Shown here piece after piece: positions 8,611 through 19,148 of a stretch of DNA of 64,000 bases. The translations under genes and the position numbers were made by a program. Source of the stretch: Burkholderiaceae bacterium (GTDB lineage Bacteria > Pseudomonadota > Gammaproteobacteria > Burkholderiales > Burkholderiaceae_D). The first letter of the stretch is position 1, and each line of letters starts with the position of its first letter. The notes under the pieces are model-generated. The model made no database searches, was not told the origin of the DNA, and worked only from the letters and a program-made list of their open reading frames with translations. The DNA lies in NCBI GenBank assembly GCA_031291325.1, contig JARLJG010000049.1, positions 1 to 64,000 of the forward strand, written 5' to 3'.

Positions 8611-10731
8611 ATGACCCGAAAGACCCCGATCGAACGCTATCGCAATATCGGCATCAGCGCGCATATCGACGCCGGTAAAACCACGACCACCGAACGTATC
8701 CTGTTCTATACCGGCGTCAGCCACAAGATGGGCGAAGTGCATACCGGCACCGCCACGATGGATTGGATGGAGCAAGAGCAGGAGCGCGGCATCACCATCA
8801 CCTCGGCGGCCACCACCTGCTTCTGGAAAGGCATGGCCGGCAACTACCCGGAACACCGGATCAACATCATCGATACCCCCGGGCATGTCGACTTCACCAT
8901 CGAGGTCGAACGCTCGATGCGCGTGCTCGATGGCGTCTGCATGGTCTACGATGCGGTCGGCGGCGTGCAGCCGCAGTCGGAAACCGTGTGGCGCCAGGCG
9001 AACAAATACCATGTGCCACGGCTGGCCTTCGTCAACAAGATGGATCGGGTCGGGGCCGACTTCTTCCGCACCTATCGACAGATTCGCGAGCGCCTTAAAG
9101 GCAACCCGGTGCCGCTGCAAATACCGGTCGGGACCGAAGACAACTTCCACGGCGTGGTCGACTTGCTCAAGATGAAAGCGATCATGTGGGACGACGCGTC
9201 GCAAGGCGTCAAATTCGAGTACGTGGAGATTCCCGCCAGCCTGCGCGAGAGCGCCGACGAGTGGCACGGCAAAATGGTGGAAGCGGCAGCCGAGGCAAAC
9301 GACGAATTGCTGAAGAAATATCTGGAGGGGCAGGCTCTGAGCGAGATTGAATTGAAGGCAGCCTTGCGGCAACGCACGATTGCCGGCGAAATTGTGCCGA
9401 TGTTTTGCGGCAGCGCGTTCAAAAATCGCGGCGTGCAGGCGCTGTTGGATGCAGTGATCGACTATTTGCCGGCGCCGACCGACATCCGCCCGGTCAGCGG
9501 CCTTGACGCCCACGACCAGCCGACGCAGCGCAGCGCGCGCGACGACGAGCATTTTTCGGCGCTGGCGTTCAAGATCATGACCGATCCTTTTGTCGGTCAT
9601 CTGATCTATTTTCGCGTCTATTCCGGCGTAATGGCGTCCGGCGACACGGTCTATAACCCGATCAAAGGCAAGAGAGAGCGCATCGGGCGGCTATTGCAAA
9701 TGCACGCGAACCACCGCACCGAAATCAGCGAGGTCTATGCCGGCGACATCGCGGCGGCGGTCGGCCTGAAGGAAGCGACCACCGGCGACACCCTGTGCGA
9801 TCCCGAGCATGTGATTACGCTGGAGCGGATGGTGTTTCCCGAACCGGTGATATCGCAAGCGGTGGAACCCAAGACCAAGGTGGATCAGGAAAAAATGGGG
9901 ATTGCGCTCAATCGACTGGCGCAGGAAGACCCGTCCTTCCGCGTCAAGACCGACGACGAATCCGGCCAGACCATCATCTCCGGCATGGGCGAGTTGCATC
10001 TGGAGATATTGGTCGAGCGGATGCGGCGCGAATTCGGCGTCGAAGCGTCGGTCGGCAAGCCGCAAGTCGCCTTCCGCGAAACGATCCGCAAGACCTGCGA
10101 ATCGATCGAAGGCAAATTCATCAAGCAATCCGGCGGACGCGGTCAATATGGGCATGTCGTGCTGAAAATCGAGCCGCAAGCGCCCGGCAAGGGCTTTGAA
10201 TTCGTCGATGCGATCAAGGGCGGCACGGTGCCGCGCGAATATATTCCGGCGGTGGAAAAAGGCATTCGCGAGACGCTGCCGATGGGCGTGCTGGCCGGCT
10301 ATCCGGTGGTCGACGTGAAGGTCACTTTGTTCTTCGGTTCCTCGCACGATGTGGACTCCAACGAGAACGCGTACCGCATGGCAGCCTCGATGGCGTTCAA
10401 GGACGGTTGCCGCAAGGCCCAACCGGTGTTGCTGGAGCCGATGATGGCAGTCGAGGTGGAAACGCCGGAAGAAAAAATGGGCGACGTGATCGGCGACCTG
10501 TCGTCGCGGCGCGGGATGATCCAGGGCATGGACGATATCCCCGGCGGTGGCGGCAAAATAATCCGCTGCGAAGTGCCGCTGGCGGAAATGTTTGGCTATT
10601 CCACCACCTTGCGTTCGCTGACTCAGGGGCGCGCCACCTATTCGATGGAATTCCGGCACTACGCCGAAGCGCCGGGGGCGGTCGCCGATGCAATCATCAA
10701 CGCGCGCCATGTCGGGACGGCGCGCCATTGA
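8611..10731 (+). CDS. fusA: elongation factor G (stand-alone copy)
   Basis: A 706-residue translational GTPase of full length. It shows the P-loop [12 protein letters not shown] (17-28), the switch II motif DTPGH (88-92) and NKMD (142-145), followed by EF-G domains II-V ending in [12 protein letters not shown] drives ribosome translocation, and with RRF also ribosome recycling. In Burkholderiales one copy lies in the str operon between rpsG and tuf. Here there are no ribosomal neighbours: a DUF1631 gene precedes and a convergent HU gene follows. This is therefore probably the second paralogue (fusA2). An AAGGA motif lies 8-12 bases before the ATG. Confidence 0.93.
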   Translation: MTRKTPIERYRNIGISAHIDAGKTTTTERILFYTGVSHKMGEVHTGTATMDWMEQEQERGITITSAATTCFWKGMAGNYPEHRINIIDTPGHVDFTIEVERSMRVLDGVCMVYDAVGGVQPQSETVWRQANKYHVPRLAFVNKMDRVGADFFRTYRQIRERLKGNPVPLQIPVGTEDNFHGVVDLLKMKAIMWDDASQGVKFEYVEIPASLRESADEWHGKMVEAAAEANDELLKKYLEGQALSEIELKAALRQRTIAGEIVPMFCGSAFKNRGVQALLDAVIDYLPAPTDIRPVSGLDAHDQPTQRSARDDEHFSALAFKIMTDPFVGHLIYFRVYSGVMASGDTVYNPIKGKRERIGRLLQMHANHRTEISEVYAGDIAAAVGLKEATTGDTLCDPEHVITLERMVFPEPVISQAVEPKTKVDQEKMGIALNRLAQEDPSFRVKTDDESGQTIISGMGELHLEILVERMRREFGVEASVGKPQVAFRETIRKTCESIEGKFIKQSGGRGQYGHVVLKIEPQAPGKGFEFVDAIKGGTVPREYIPAVEKGIRETLPMGVLAGYPVVDVKVTLFFGSSHDVDSNENAYRMAASMAFKDGCRKAQPVLLEPMMAVEVETPEEKMGDVIGDLSSRRGMIQGMDDIPGGGGKIIRCEVPLAEMFGYSTTLRSLTQGRATYSMEFRHYAEAPGAVADAIINARHVGTARH

Positions 10732-10792
10732 CCACAGATGAAAATTGTCGCGCGGTCGGCGGCGGTGCCGGAGTAACCGAAGGGGTTTCGAT

Positions 10793-11071
10793 TTACTTCT
10801 GGTTCAAGGTGTCCTTGAACGCCTTGCCGGCGGAGAATTTCACCGTCTTGGCTGCAGCAATGGTGATGTCTTCGCCAGTGCGCGGGTTGCGTCCGGTGCG
10901 CTCTGCCCTGTTGCCCGCCGCAAATGTGCCAAATCCGACCAATTGCACGGAATCGCCTGCGGCGACAGTCTTGACGACATGATCGAGCAACGATTCGAGC
11001 GCCCGTTGGGCAGCTACTTTGGATAAATCGCAATCCTTGGCAATCGCGTCGACCAGTTCCGTTTTGTTCAT
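10793..11071 (-). CDS. hupB: HU family DNA-binding protein (copy 1)
   Basis: A 92-residue nucleoid protein. It has the HU signature GFGTFAAGNRAERTGRNP (about 46-63) forming the DNA-grasping beta arm, and the N-terminal MNKTELVDAIA helix. HU dimers bend and compact DNA. An upstream open extension to 11110 looks unrelated to HU, so the ATG at 11071 is used. The gene converges on fusA and diverges from the kdp operon. It differs clearly from the other HU gene at 52385, so the chromosome carries at least two HU types. Confidence 0.9.
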   Translation of the reverse strand: MNKTELVDAIAKDCDLSKVAAQRALESLLDHVVKTVAAGDSVQLVGFGTFAAGNRAERTGRNPRTGEDITIAAAKTVKFSAGKAFKDTLNQK

Positions 11072-11413
11072 ATATTGCTCCATCCATAGGTAAAGCGTGG
11101 ATTCTAACACTGCGCCGCAAAATTCGTAGGCTAAAAGCCTGCGCTGGCGGGCGATTGGCGGTTTTCATCGAACTAAAATGAACGAGCCTTGACAAAGGTC
11201 AAACCAATCGACGCGAATACTAGTAAATTGGAGAAATTGTTCGGCGTCTTTCGGATTTTCGTTCCAATTGTATGCTCATGACGCATTGCAGCATGATTTT
11301 GTCTATTTCGCTCCAATTTTTACGCTTTTTTTACACCGCACTATTCAGTTTTTACAAAATTTTTAGTCGCTAACCGCTACTCTCGCTACTATCAAAACAG
11401 TCCCTTCGGGAGA
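11072..11413. promoter_or_regulatory. divergent HU/kdp intergenic region
   Basis: 342 bases separate the HU start from the first kdp reading frame. The kdp-proximal half is strongly AT-rich with long T runs and holds a KdpE-like operator at 11317-11339 and a TACTAT -10-like hexamer at 11387-11392. The HU promoter must lie in the left half but was not resolved. Confidence 0.55.
11317..11339 (+). promoter_or_regulatory. putative KdpE operator of the kdp operon
   Basis: The sequence TTTTACGC, then a run of seven T, then ACACCGC closely resembles the Escherichia coli KdpE site as I recall it (TTTATAC, a T run, ACACC). With TACTAT at 11387-11392 as the -10, transcription would start near 11399. 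The operator would then lie about 60-82 bases upstream, similar to E. coli. The KdpE response regulator is encoded at 19149. Match judged by eye. Confidence 0.6.
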
Positions 11414-11521
11414 ATGAAAATGGATGTGATGGACTTGATATTTCTAGGTGCGATCGCCGCCTTTTGGCTGGTGACTTGCGCTTCCGTAATTGGTTGCGTC
11501 AAGCTTGGAGAACAGCCATGA
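11414..11521 (+). CDS. 35-residue membrane peptide upstream of kdpF
   Basis: A short frame MKMDVMDLIFLGAIAAFWL... with one hydrophobic helix followed by a Cys/Lys tail. GGAG lies immediately upstream (11409-11412) and would better serve the in-frame ATG at 11420. Its stop overlaps the kdpF ATG by four bases (ATGA), a sign of translational coupling. Small hydrophobic frames in this position accompany kdp operons in other bacteria, but I do not recognise a named family. It could be an extra small subunit of the KdpFABC complex or a leader peptide. Confidence 0.5.
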   Translation: MKMDVMDLIFLGAIAAFWLVTCASVIGCVKLGEQP

Positions 11522-11607
11522 ACACTTTTTATGTAGTTGGCGCGGTAGTTTCCGTTTGCCTGATGGTTTATCTGGTCATAGCCTTGTTAAAGGCGGAGGA
11601 TCTTTGA
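11518..11607 (+). CDS. kdpF: K+-transporting ATPase subunit KdpF
   Basis: A 29-residue single-helix peptide, MNTFYVVGAVVSVCLMVYLV followed by a short polar tail. Length, hydrophobic helix and position directly before kdpA identify KdpF, which stabilises the KdpABC complex in the inner membrane. The stop codon TGA shares its last base with the ATG of kdpA (TGATG), so the two are probably translationally coupled. Confidence 0.85.
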   Translation: MNTFYVVGAVVSVCLMVYLVIALLKAEDL

Positions 11608-13412
11608 TGACGATGCAATCGATTCTATTGCTGGCAGCGTTTCTGGTGGTGCTGCTGGCGCTTTCTTATCCTTTGGGCGCCTATTTCGCCAAAGTTGCCG
11701 ATCATCAACCCATACGCGGGCTGGCTTGGCTGCACAAATTCGAAAATTTGCTGTACCGGCTTGCAGGCGTCGAAACCGATGCTGCGCCGGGCTGGAAAAC
11801 CTATGCATTGTCGCTGATTGCGTTCAATACGCTCGGCGCGCTCTTCGTCTACGCGATGCAGCGCCTGCAATCCTGGTTGCCGCTCAATCCGCAGGGCCAG
11901 GTCAATGTCGGCACGGATTCGTCGTTCAATACGGCCATCAGCTTCGTCACGAATACCAACTGGCAGTCGTACACGCCGGAAACGACGATGAGCTACCTGA
12001 CGCAAATGCTGGCGCTGACCGGCCAGAACTTCTTTTCAGCCGCCACCGGGATTGCCGTGCTGTTTGCGCTGATACGCGGATTTACCCATCGCTCGTCGAA
12101 GACAATCGGCAATTTCTGGGTCGATCTGACCCGCTCGACGCTGTATATCCTGCTACCCCTGTCTACCGTGTTCGCCATCTTCCTGATGAGCCAGGGCGTG
12201 CTGCAGAATTTCGACAAATACAAAGACGTGACTCTGCTCGACCCGGTCACCTATACGCAGCCGAAGAACGGCGCGGACGGCCAACCGTTGAAGGATGAAA
12301 AAGGCAACGCGATTACCGAAACCTTGACCGCCAAGACGCAGACGATCGCCATGGGCCCGGTCGCCTCGCAAGAAGCGATCAAGATGCTGGGCACCAATGG
12401 TGGCGGCTTCTTCAACGCCAATTCCGCGCATCCGTATGAAAATCCAACCCCGCTGGCCAATTTCTTCCAGATGATCTCAATCTTCCTGATCCCCGCAGGT
12501 TTGTGCTTTGCCTTCGGCAAAATGGTTGGCGATATGCGGCAGGGTTGGGCGATATTGGGCGCGATGACGGTGATATTCGTCGTGATGACATCCACCGTCA
12601 TGGTCGCCGAACAACAGGCCAATCCGGTCATTGCGGCGCTTGGCGTCGATCAGCAAGCCAGCCCGCTGCAAGCAGGCGGCAATATGGAAGGCAAGGAGAC
12701 CCGATTCGGCGTCAGCGCCTCGGCGCTGTTCGCGGCCGTGACCACCGGCGCCTCGTGCGGCGCGGTCAACTCGATGCACGACTCGTACATGCCGCTCGGC
12801 GGTCTGGTGCCGATGGTGCTGATCCAGTTGAGCGAAGTGGTGTTCGGCGGCGTCGGCACCGGACTCTACACGATGCTGATTTATGCGGTGCTGGCAGTCT
12901 TCATCGCCGGCCTGATGATAGGCCGCACGCCCGAATACCTGGGCAAGAAAATCCAGTCCTATGAAATGAAGATGGTGTCGATTGCGCTGCTGGTTACGCC
13001 CTTGCTGATCTTGGGTGGCGCAGCAGCCAGCGTGATGCTCGATGTCGGCAAGGCGGGCATTTCCTTCGCCGGGCCGCATGGGTTTTCGCAGGTGATCTAC
13101 GCGATGTCGTCGGCAGCGAACAACAACGGCAGCGCCTTTGCCGGTCTTTCCGCCAACACGCCGTATTACAACGATTTGCTGTCGGTCATCATGTGGTTCG
13201 GCCGCTTCAGCGTCATCATCCCGGTACTCGCGGTCGCCGCGTCGCTGGCAGCCAAGAAACGCCTGCAAGTCAACGCCGGCACCATGCCCACGCATGGCCC
13301 CTTGTTTATCTCTCTTCTGGTCGGGACGGTGCTGCTGATCGGCGTGCTGAACTATGTCCCCGCACTGGCCCTTGGCCCTGTTGCCGAACACCTGCAACTT
13401 TTTGCTCATTAA
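11607..13412 (+). CDS. kdpA: potassium-transporting ATPase subunit KdpA
   Basis: A 601-residue inner-membrane channel-like subunit that binds and selects K+ in the high-affinity KdpFABC pump. The selectivity-loop regions are visible: [39 protein letters not shown] and [12 protein letters not shown]. About ten transmembrane segments are present. The frame is open upstream to 11490, but the ATG at 11607 gives the normal KdpA N-terminus and overlaps the kdpF stop. It is followed 13 bases later by kdpB. Confidence 0.96.
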   Translation: MTMQSILLLAAFLVVLLALSYPLGAYFAKVADHQPIRGLAWLHKFENLLYRLAGVETDAAPGWKTYALSLIAFNTLGALFVYAMQRLQSWLPLNPQGQVNVGTDSSFNTAISFVTNTNWQSYTPETTMSYLTQMLALTGQNFFSAATGIAVLFALIRGFTHRSSKTIGNFWVDLTRSTLYILLPLSTVFAIFLMSQGVLQNFDKYKDVTLLDPVTYTQPKNGADGQPLKDEKGNAITETLTAKTQTIAMGPVASQEAIKMLGTNGGGFFNANSAHPYENPTPLANFFQMISIFLIPAGLCFAFGKMVGDMRQGWAILGAMTVIFVVMTSTVMVAEQQANPVIAALGVDQQASPLQAGGNMEGKETRFGVSASALFAAVTTGASCGAVNSMHDSYMPLGGLVPMVLIQLSEVVFGGVGTGLYTMLIYAVLAVFIAGLMIGRTPEYLGKKIQSYEMKMVSIALLVTPLLILGGAAASVMLDVGKAGISFAGPHGFSQVIYAMSSAANNNGSAFAGLSANTPYYNDLLSVIMWFGRFSVIIPVLAVAASLAAKKRLQVNAGTMPTHGPLFISLLVGTVLLIGVLNYVPALALGPVAEHLQLFAH

Positions 13413-13425
13413 GAGGGAACCTGAT

Positions 13426-15492
13426 ATGTCACGCAAAAGCTTGACGCTTTTCGATTCCGCGTTGCTCGGCCCGGCGGTCGTCGATGCATTCAAAAAGCTG
13501 GACCCGCGCGTCCAATTGCGCAGTCCTGTGATGTTTGTGGTCTACGTCGGCAGCATCATCACGACGCTGCTGTTCATCCAATCCGTCACCGGCAAGGGCG
13601 AAGCCAGCCCGAGCTTCATCCTGGCGACCTCGATCTGGTTGTGGTTTACCGTGCTGTTCGCCAACTTCGCCGAAGCCTTGGCGGAAGGCCGCAGCAAGGC
13701 GCAAGCTGCCTCGCTGCGGGCCTTGAAGCAAACCGTCAACGCCAAGAAACTGGAAACCCCGCGCCACGGCAGCCGTTGGACCGAAACCCCGGCGACCACC
13801 TTGCGCAAGGGCGATACCGTCTTGGTCGAGGCCGGCGACGTGATCCCGGTCGACGGCGACGTGATCGAAGGCGTGGCCTCGGTCGACGAAAGCGCGATCA
13901 CCGGCGAATCCGCTCCGGTCATCCGCGAATCGGGCGGCGATTTCTCCGCCGTCACCGGCGGCACGCGCGTGTTGTCCGACTGGCTGGTGGTGCGCGCTTC
14001 GGTCAATCCCGGCGAAGCGTTTATCGACCGCATGATTGCGATGGTCGAAGGCGCCAAGCGCAAGAAGACGCCGAATGAAATCGCGCTGACCATTTTGTTG
14101 GTGGCCTTGACCATCATCTTCCTGTTGGTCACCGTGACCTTGCTGCCATTTTCGTTGTACGCCGTAGATGCTGCCAAGGCCGGCACGCCGATCACCATCA
14201 CCGTGCTGATCGCGTTGCTGGTGTGCCTGATCCCGACCACCATCGGCGGCTTGCTGTCGGCCATCGGCGTGGCCGGCATGAGCCGCATGATGCAAGCCAA
14301 CGTGATCGCCACCTCCGGTCGCGCAGTGGAAGCGGCTGGCGATGTAGATGTGCTGTTGCTCGACAAGACCGGCACCATCACGCTCGGCAATCGGCAAGCA
14401 TCGTCCTTTACTCCAGCGCCCGGCGTCACCGAACAGCAATTGGCCGATTCCGCCCAATTGGCGTCGCTGGCAGATGAAACGCCGGAAGGACGCAGCATCG
14501 CCATCCTGGCCAAGCAACGCTTCAACATCCGCGAACGCGAGATGTCGAATTTGCATGCCACCTTCGTTCCGTTTACTGCGCAAACCCGCATGAGCGGCGT
14601 CGACATCGGCGAACGCTCGATTCGCAAGGGCGCTGCCGAATCGATCAAGAAGTACGTCGAATCGCTCGGCCGCCCCTACCCGATCGAAGTGTCGCAGGCG
14701 GTCGACGACATCGCCCGCCGTGGCAGCACGCCGCTGGTCGTGGTCGACGATGGCCGCGTGATGGGCGCGGTGGAATTGAAGGATATCGTCAAGGGCGGCA
14801 TCAAGGAACGCTTCGTCGAATTGCGCCGCATGGGCATCAAGACCGTGATGATTACCGGCGACAACAAGTTGACCGCCGCAGCGATTGCCGCCGAAGCCGG
14901 TGTCGACGACTTCCTCGCGGAAGCGACGCCGGAAGACAAGCTCAAGCTGATTCGCAGCTATCAAGCCGAAGGACGGCTGGTGGCGATGACCGGCGACGGC
15001 ACCAACGACGCCCCCGCCCTGGCTCAAGCCGACGTGGCGGTGGCGATGAATTCGGGCACCCAGGCGGCCAAGGAAGCCGGCAACATGGTCGACTTGGATT
15101 CCAACCCGACCAAGCTGCTGGAAATCGTCGAAATCGGCAAGCAAATGCTGATGACGCGCGGTTCCTTGACCACCTTCTCGATTGCCAACGACGTTGCGAA
15201 ATATTTTGCGATCATCCCGGCGGCGTTCGTGACGACTTATCCGCAGCTCAAGGCGCTCGATATCATGCATTTGACCAGCCCCAATTCGGCGATCATGTCG
15301 GCGGTGATTTTCAATGCGCTGATCATCATTTTCCTGATCCCGCTGGCCTTGAAGGGCGTGAAATACCGCGCCATCGGCGCTGCCGCGCTATTGCGCCGCA
15401 ACCTGTTGATCTACGGACTGGGCGGCATCTTGCTGCCGTTCGTCGGCATCAAGCTGATCGATATCATCTTGACCGTGCTTCATTTCGCTTAG
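13426..15492 (+). CDS. kdpB: potassium-transporting ATPase ATP-binding subunit KdpB
   Basis: A 688-residue P-type ATPase that powers K+ uptake. The phosphorylated aspartate lies in DKTGT (Asp313). TGES in the actuator domain, the hinge motif [12 protein letters not shown] and the membrane segments are all present. The ATG at 13426 follows an AGAGGGAACC ribosome binding site; the upstream in-frame extension to 13354 would overlap kdpA. Full length for the family. Confidence 0.97.
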   Translation: MSRKSLTLFDSALLGPAVVDAFKKLDPRVQLRSPVMFVVYVGSIITTLLFIQSVTGKGEASPSFILATSIWLWFTVLFANFAEALAEGRSKAQAASLRALKQTVNAKKLETPRHGSRWTETPATTLRKGDTVLVEAGDVIPVDGDVIEGVASVDESAITGESAPVIRESGGDFSAVTGGTRVLSDWLVVRASVNPGEAFIDRMIAMVEGAKRKKTPNEIALTILLVALTIIFLLVTVTLLPFSLYAVDAAKAGTPITITVLIALLVCLIPTTIGGLLSAIGVAGMSRMMQANVIATSGRAVEAAGDVDVLLLDKTGTITLGNRQASSFTPAPGVTEQQLADSAQLASLADETPEGRSIAILAKQRFNIREREMSNLHATFVPFTAQTRMSGVDIGERSIRKGAAESIKKYVESLGRPYPIEVSQAVDDIARRGSTPLVVVDDGRVMGAVELKDIVKGGIKERFVELRRMGIKTVMITGDNKLTAAAIAAEAGVDDFLAEATPEDKLKLIRSYQAEGRLVAMTGDGTNDAPALAQADVAVAMNSGTQAAKEAGNMVDLDSNPTKLLEIVEIGKQMLMTRGSLTTFSIANDVAKYFAIIPAAFVTTYPQLKALDIMHLTSPNSAIMSAVIFNALIIIFLIPLALKGVKYRAIGAAALLRRNLLIYGLGGILLPFVGIKLIDIILTVLHFA

Positions 15493-15501
15493 GAATCTGC
15501 C

Positions 15502-16065
15502 ATGAAATCCATACTCCGTCCCGCACTCGTGTTGTTTATCGTGCTGACGATTATTTGCTGTGTCGCTTATCCGTTTGCCATGACTGGCGTCGGGCAATTG
15601 CTGTTCCCGCACCAGGTTTCCGGCAGCCTGCTGCCCGACGGCAAAGGATCGGAATTGATCGGCCAGGAATTCTCTTCGCCGAAATATTTCTGGGGCCGGC
15701 TGTCGACCACCAGTCCGATGCCGTACAACGCCACCAGTTCCGGTGGCTCGAACAATGCGCCGAGCAATCCCGCATTGGGCGATGAAATCAAGGGCCGCAT
15801 TGCTGCGTTGAAAGCGGCCGATCCGGCCAATACGCTGCCGATTCCGGTCGATCTGGTGACTTCTTCGGCCAGCGGACTCGACCCGGAAATCAGCCTGGCT
15901 GCTGCCTACTATCAGGTCGACCGGGTGGCGCGCGAACGTAAGATAACGCCCGCCATCGTCCGCCAGACGGTAGATAAGCTGGGCACGCCGCAATACTTCG
16001 GATTCTTCGGCGAAGCACGGGTCAATGTTCTGGCGTTGAATATGGCGTTGGATCAATATCGGTGA
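15502..16065 (+). CDS. kdpC: potassium-transporting ATPase subunit KdpC
   Basis: A 187-residue subunit with one N-terminal transmembrane helix (about 8-28) and a periplasmic domain. Family motifs include [14 protein letters not shown]-like [10 protein letters not shown] (about 56-65), GSNNAPSNP and [13 protein letters not shown]. KdpC assists K+ binding and complex assembly. It starts nine bases after kdpB. A 322-base repeat-bearing gap then separates it from kdpD. Confidence 0.96.
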   Translation: MKSILRPALVLFIVLTIICCVAYPFAMTGVGQLLFPHQVSGSLLPDGKGSELIGQEFSSPKYFWGRLSTTSPMPYNATSSGGSNNAPSNPALGDEIKGRIAALKAADPANTLPIPVDLVTSSASGLDPEISLAAAYYQVDRVARERKITPAIVRQTVDKLGTPQYFGFFGEARVNVLALNMALDQYR

Positions 16066-16387
16066 TGGAGTTCGTGCTGCGCGCTTTACTCCCCTCGCCC
16101 GCCCGCGCCAGTCATTACCCACAAGTGCGTGCAAGGGCTTGGCTCCTCTCTGCCCGCTTGCGGGAGAGAGGCCGGGAGAGAGGGTTTGCGAATCGCATAA
16201 AACCCTCTCCCCTACCCCTTACGCGGGCCGCCCTCTCCCGCAAGCGGGCAGAGGGGAATGCAGCGCCGCCACTTGTGGGTAATGACCAGCCCGCCTGCGG
16301 GAGAGGGAAGCGCCACAGCGCCACTGAATATGTCACAATCGGCGATGATGAAATCTACCGCGCAACCCGCCGCCGCTTACGAGGCCC
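16066..16387. other. kdpC-kdpD gap occupied by a palindromic repeat
   Basis: The sensor-kinase gene of kdp operons usually follows kdpC closely. Here 322 bases intervene, more than half taken by the inverted repeat at 16111-16286. No gene was found. The remainder before 16388 could contain a promoter for kdpDE, but no clear hexamers were seen. Confidence 0.7.
16111..16286. repeat. GC-rich palindromic intergenic repeat, copy 2
   Basis: A 176-base element bounded by perfect 17-base inverted ends (16111-16127 and 16270-16286, GTCATTACCCACAAGTG). Inner arms CTCTGCCCGCTTGCGGGAGAG and their complement extend the hairpin. It is closely related to bases 1-158. It lies between kdpC and kdpD. Confidence 0.85.
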
Positions 16388-19147
16388 ATGAATAACGACC
16401 AACGTCCCGATCCAGACGCCCTGCTAGCCCAGGTGCAAGCGCAGGAAAGGCAGGCCCTGCGCGGCAGGCTGCGCATTTACTTTGGCGCTTCCGCCGGGGT
16501 CGGCAAAACCTATGCAATGCTTGCGGCTGCGCGTAAATTGCAGAGCGACGGCCACGATGTGCTGGTTGGCGTGGTCGAAACGCATGGCCGGTCGGAAACC
16601 GCTTCGCAGCTCGAAGGGCTGCGCTTGCTGCCGCCCAAGCTGATCGAGTATCGCGGCAAAACCATTACCGAATTCGACCTCGACCAGGCCCTGGAAGTGC
16701 ATCCGGCGCTGATCTTGATGGACGAGTTGGCGCACTCCAACGCGCCCGGCTCGCGCCACCCCAAGCGCTGGCAAGACGTCAACGAGCTGCTCGACGCCGG
16801 CATCGATGTCTTCACCACCGTCAATGTCCAGCATCTGGAAAGCTTGAACGACGCGGTCGGCGGCATTACCGGAATCCGGGTGTCGGAAACCCTGCCCGAC
16901 ACGGTATTCGACGAAGCCGACGAGGTGGTGCTGGTGGACTTGCCCGCCGACGAATTGCTGGCACGCCTGAAAGCCGGCAAAGTCTATCAATTGCATCAGG
17001 CCGAACGCGCCTCGCGCAATTTTTTCCGCAAGGGCAACCTGATTGCGCTGCGCGAACTGGCATTGCGCCGCACCGCCGACCGGGTCGAAAACGACGTGCA
17101 GGCCTACCGCATCGAAAAATCGATCAGCGCGGTCTGGAAGACCGATGCGGCCTTATTGGCTTGCCTGGGGCCGCGCCCCGGCATGGAGCATGTAATCCGC
17201 AGCACCGCGCGGCTGGCCGGGCAGTTGAACGCCGATTGGCACGCGATCTATGTGGAAACGCCACAGTTGCAACGCTTGCATTCGGAGCGACGCGAGCGCA
17301 TCTTGAAAACCTTGAAGATGGCAGGCGACTTGGGCGCGACCACGGCGGTGCTATCGGGTCACGATGTTGCGCGCACCGTCGTCGATTACGCGCGCAGCCA
17401 TAATTTTTCGAAGATTATTTTGGGTCGGGGTCGCGCGATGTGGCCGTGGCGCACACCGAAGTCAAACCGGATTGCCGCGATGGCGCCGGATGTCGATTTG
17501 ATCGAAATCGGCGACGCCGGTTCGGAATCCGCGTCCGACGATTCGATTAACCGTAAAACGAGCGCCGAGCAAGCCGACGATTTCGATATCGATGCCGACG
17601 AACGGTCACCGTACTGGAATTATCTGTGGGCGGCTGGCGCCAGTCTGTTCACCGCGCTGTTGGCAACGCCGCTGCTGGCGTATTTCGACCTCGCCAATAT
17701 CGTCATGCTGTTTTTGCTGACCGTGGTTCTGGTCGCCGTCCGCATGGGGCGGGGACCTTCGGTGGCGGCAACCGTGGTCGGGGTCGCCTGCTTCGATTTT
17801 TTCTTCGTGCCGCCGCGCTTTTCGTTCGCCGTCAGCGATTGGCAATACCTGCTCACATTTGGAGTAATGCTGGTGGTTGGATTGATTACCGGCCACTTGA
17901 CCTCGGATTTGCGTTATCAGGCGCGGGTCGCGCTGCACCGCGAATCGCGTTCGCGCGCGCTCTACGAATTTGCCCGCGAATTGTCCGGCGCGCTGCAGAC
18001 CGAGCAGATCTTCGAAACCACGCGCACCTTTATCCAGCGCACCTTCCGCGCCAAGGCAACGTTGATTTTGCCGGACGACAATGGCCGCCTGCAAGCGCCG
18101 CCTCGGCAGACTGGCGACTTGTCGCACGCACCCGACATCGACGTGCTGGACATGGGCATTGCCCAGTGGGCGTTCGACCGCGCGACGGCAGCCGGAATCG
18201 GCACCGACACCCTGCCGGCCAGCAACTACTTCTATCTTCCGCTCGTCGCGCCGATGCGCACGCGCGGCTTGCTGGCGATCCAGCCGGAAGGACGCCGCTG
18301 GATATTGATACCGGAGCAGCGCCAGCAGCTCGACACGTTCGCTGCCCTGGCGGCGATTGCGCTGGAACGCGTTCATTACATCGAAGTCGCGCAAAACGCG
18401 CTGGTGCATATGGAATCGGAACGGCTGCGCAACTCCCTGCTGGCGACCCTGTCGCACGATCTGCGCACGCCCTTGACTTCGCTGGTCGGCCTGGCCGAAT
18501 CGCTGACCTTGGCCAAGCCGCCGCTGCCGCAGTCGGAGCAAGCGCTGGCCGAAGCGCTGCGCGACGAAACCTTGCGCATGAGCGCGCTGGTGACCAATCT
18601 GCTCGACATGGCGCGCATCCAGAACGGCGACGTGCACTTGAATCTGCAATGGCAGACGCTTGAAGAAGTGGTCGGCAGCGCCTTGCGCATCTGCCGCGCC
18701 AACCTGGGTGCGCGCCGCATCGAAACCCACCTGCCGCGCGAATTGCCGCTGATCCGTTTCGACGCGATGTTGATCGAACGGGTGCTGTGCAATTTATTGG
18801 AAAATGCGGCGAAATACACGCCACCCGATTCGCATGTCACTATTTCCGCCGAAGTTGCCGGGCAATACGTCAATGTCTCGGTATTCGACAACGGGCCCGG
18901 CCTGCCGCACGGCCGCGAAGAATCGCTGTTCGAGAAATTTACGCGCGGCGAACGCGAATCCGCCACCACCGGGGTCGGACTCGGGCTGGCAATTTGCCGC
19001 GCCATCATCGAAGCGCACGGCGGCATGATCCGCGCCGGCAAGTCGCCCGAAGGCGGCGCCGCCTTCATTTTCACGCTGCCGCTTGGCACTCCTCCGGTTA
19101 CGCCGGATTTCGATGCCGGCGAAACCGCACCAGAACCGACAACATAA
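16388..19147 (+). CDS. kdpD: osmosensitive K+ channel histidine kinase KdpD
   Basis: A 919-residue membrane sensor kinase. Domains in order: KdpD N-terminal ATP-binding domain with Walker A ASAGVGKT (about 34-41), a universal-stress-like domain (about 250-375), four clustered transmembrane helices (DUF4118, about 415-510), a GAF-like domain (about 525-675), HisKA with phospho-acceptor His690 in LSHDLRTPL, and HATPase_c with NLLENAAKY and GVGLGLAIC. It phosphorylates KdpE when K+ is limiting. It is followed one base later by kdpE. Confidence 0.96.
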   Translation: MNNDQRPDPDALLAQVQAQERQALRGRLRIYFGASAGVGKTYAMLAAARKLQSDGHDVLVGVVETHGRSETASQLEGLRLLPPKLIEYRGKTITEFDLDQALEVHPALILMDELAHSNAPGSRHPKRWQDVNELLDAGIDVFTTVNVQHLESLNDAVGGITGIRVSETLPDTVFDEADEVVLVDLPADELLARLKAGKVYQLHQAERASRNFFRKGNLIALRELALRRTADRVENDVQAYRIEKSISAVWKTDAALLACLGPRPGMEHVIRSTARLAGQLNADWHAIYVETPQLQRLHSERRERILKTLKMAGDLGATTAVLSGHDVARTVVDYARSHNFSKIILGRGRAMWPWRTPKSNRIAAMAPDVDLIEIGDAGSESASDDSINRKTSAEQADDFDIDADERSPYWNYLWAAGASLFTALLATPLLAYFDLANIVMLFLLTVVLVAVRMGRGPSVAATVVGVACFDFFFVPPRFSFAVSDWQYLLTFGVMLVVGLITGHLTSDLRYQARVALHRESRSRALYEFARELSGALQTEQIFETTRTFIQRTFRAKATLILPDDNGRLQAPPRQTGDLSHAPDIDVLDMGIAQWAFDRATAAGIGTDTLPASNYFYLPLVAPMRTRGLLAIQPEGRRWILIPEQRQQLDTFAALAAIALERVHYIEVAQNALVHMESERLRNSLLATLSHDLRTPLTSLVGLAESLTLAKPPLPQSEQALAEALRDETLRMSALVTNLLDMARIQNGDVHLNLQWQTLEEVVGSALRICRANLGARRIETHLPRELPLIRFDAMLIERVLCNLLENAAKYTPPDSHVTISAEVAGQYVNVSVFDNGPGLPHGREESLFEKFTRGERESATTGVGLGLAICRAIIEAHGGMIRAGKSPEGGAAFIFTLPLGTPPVTPDFDAGETAPEPTT

Positions 19148-19148
19148 T

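Noticed and set aside
13429-15270. 613-codon minus-strand open frame opposite kdpB
   Set aside because: It is a shadow of a GC-rich gene: His/Gln/Arg/Asp-heavy composition, no family resemblance, and the plus strand is clearly kdpB.
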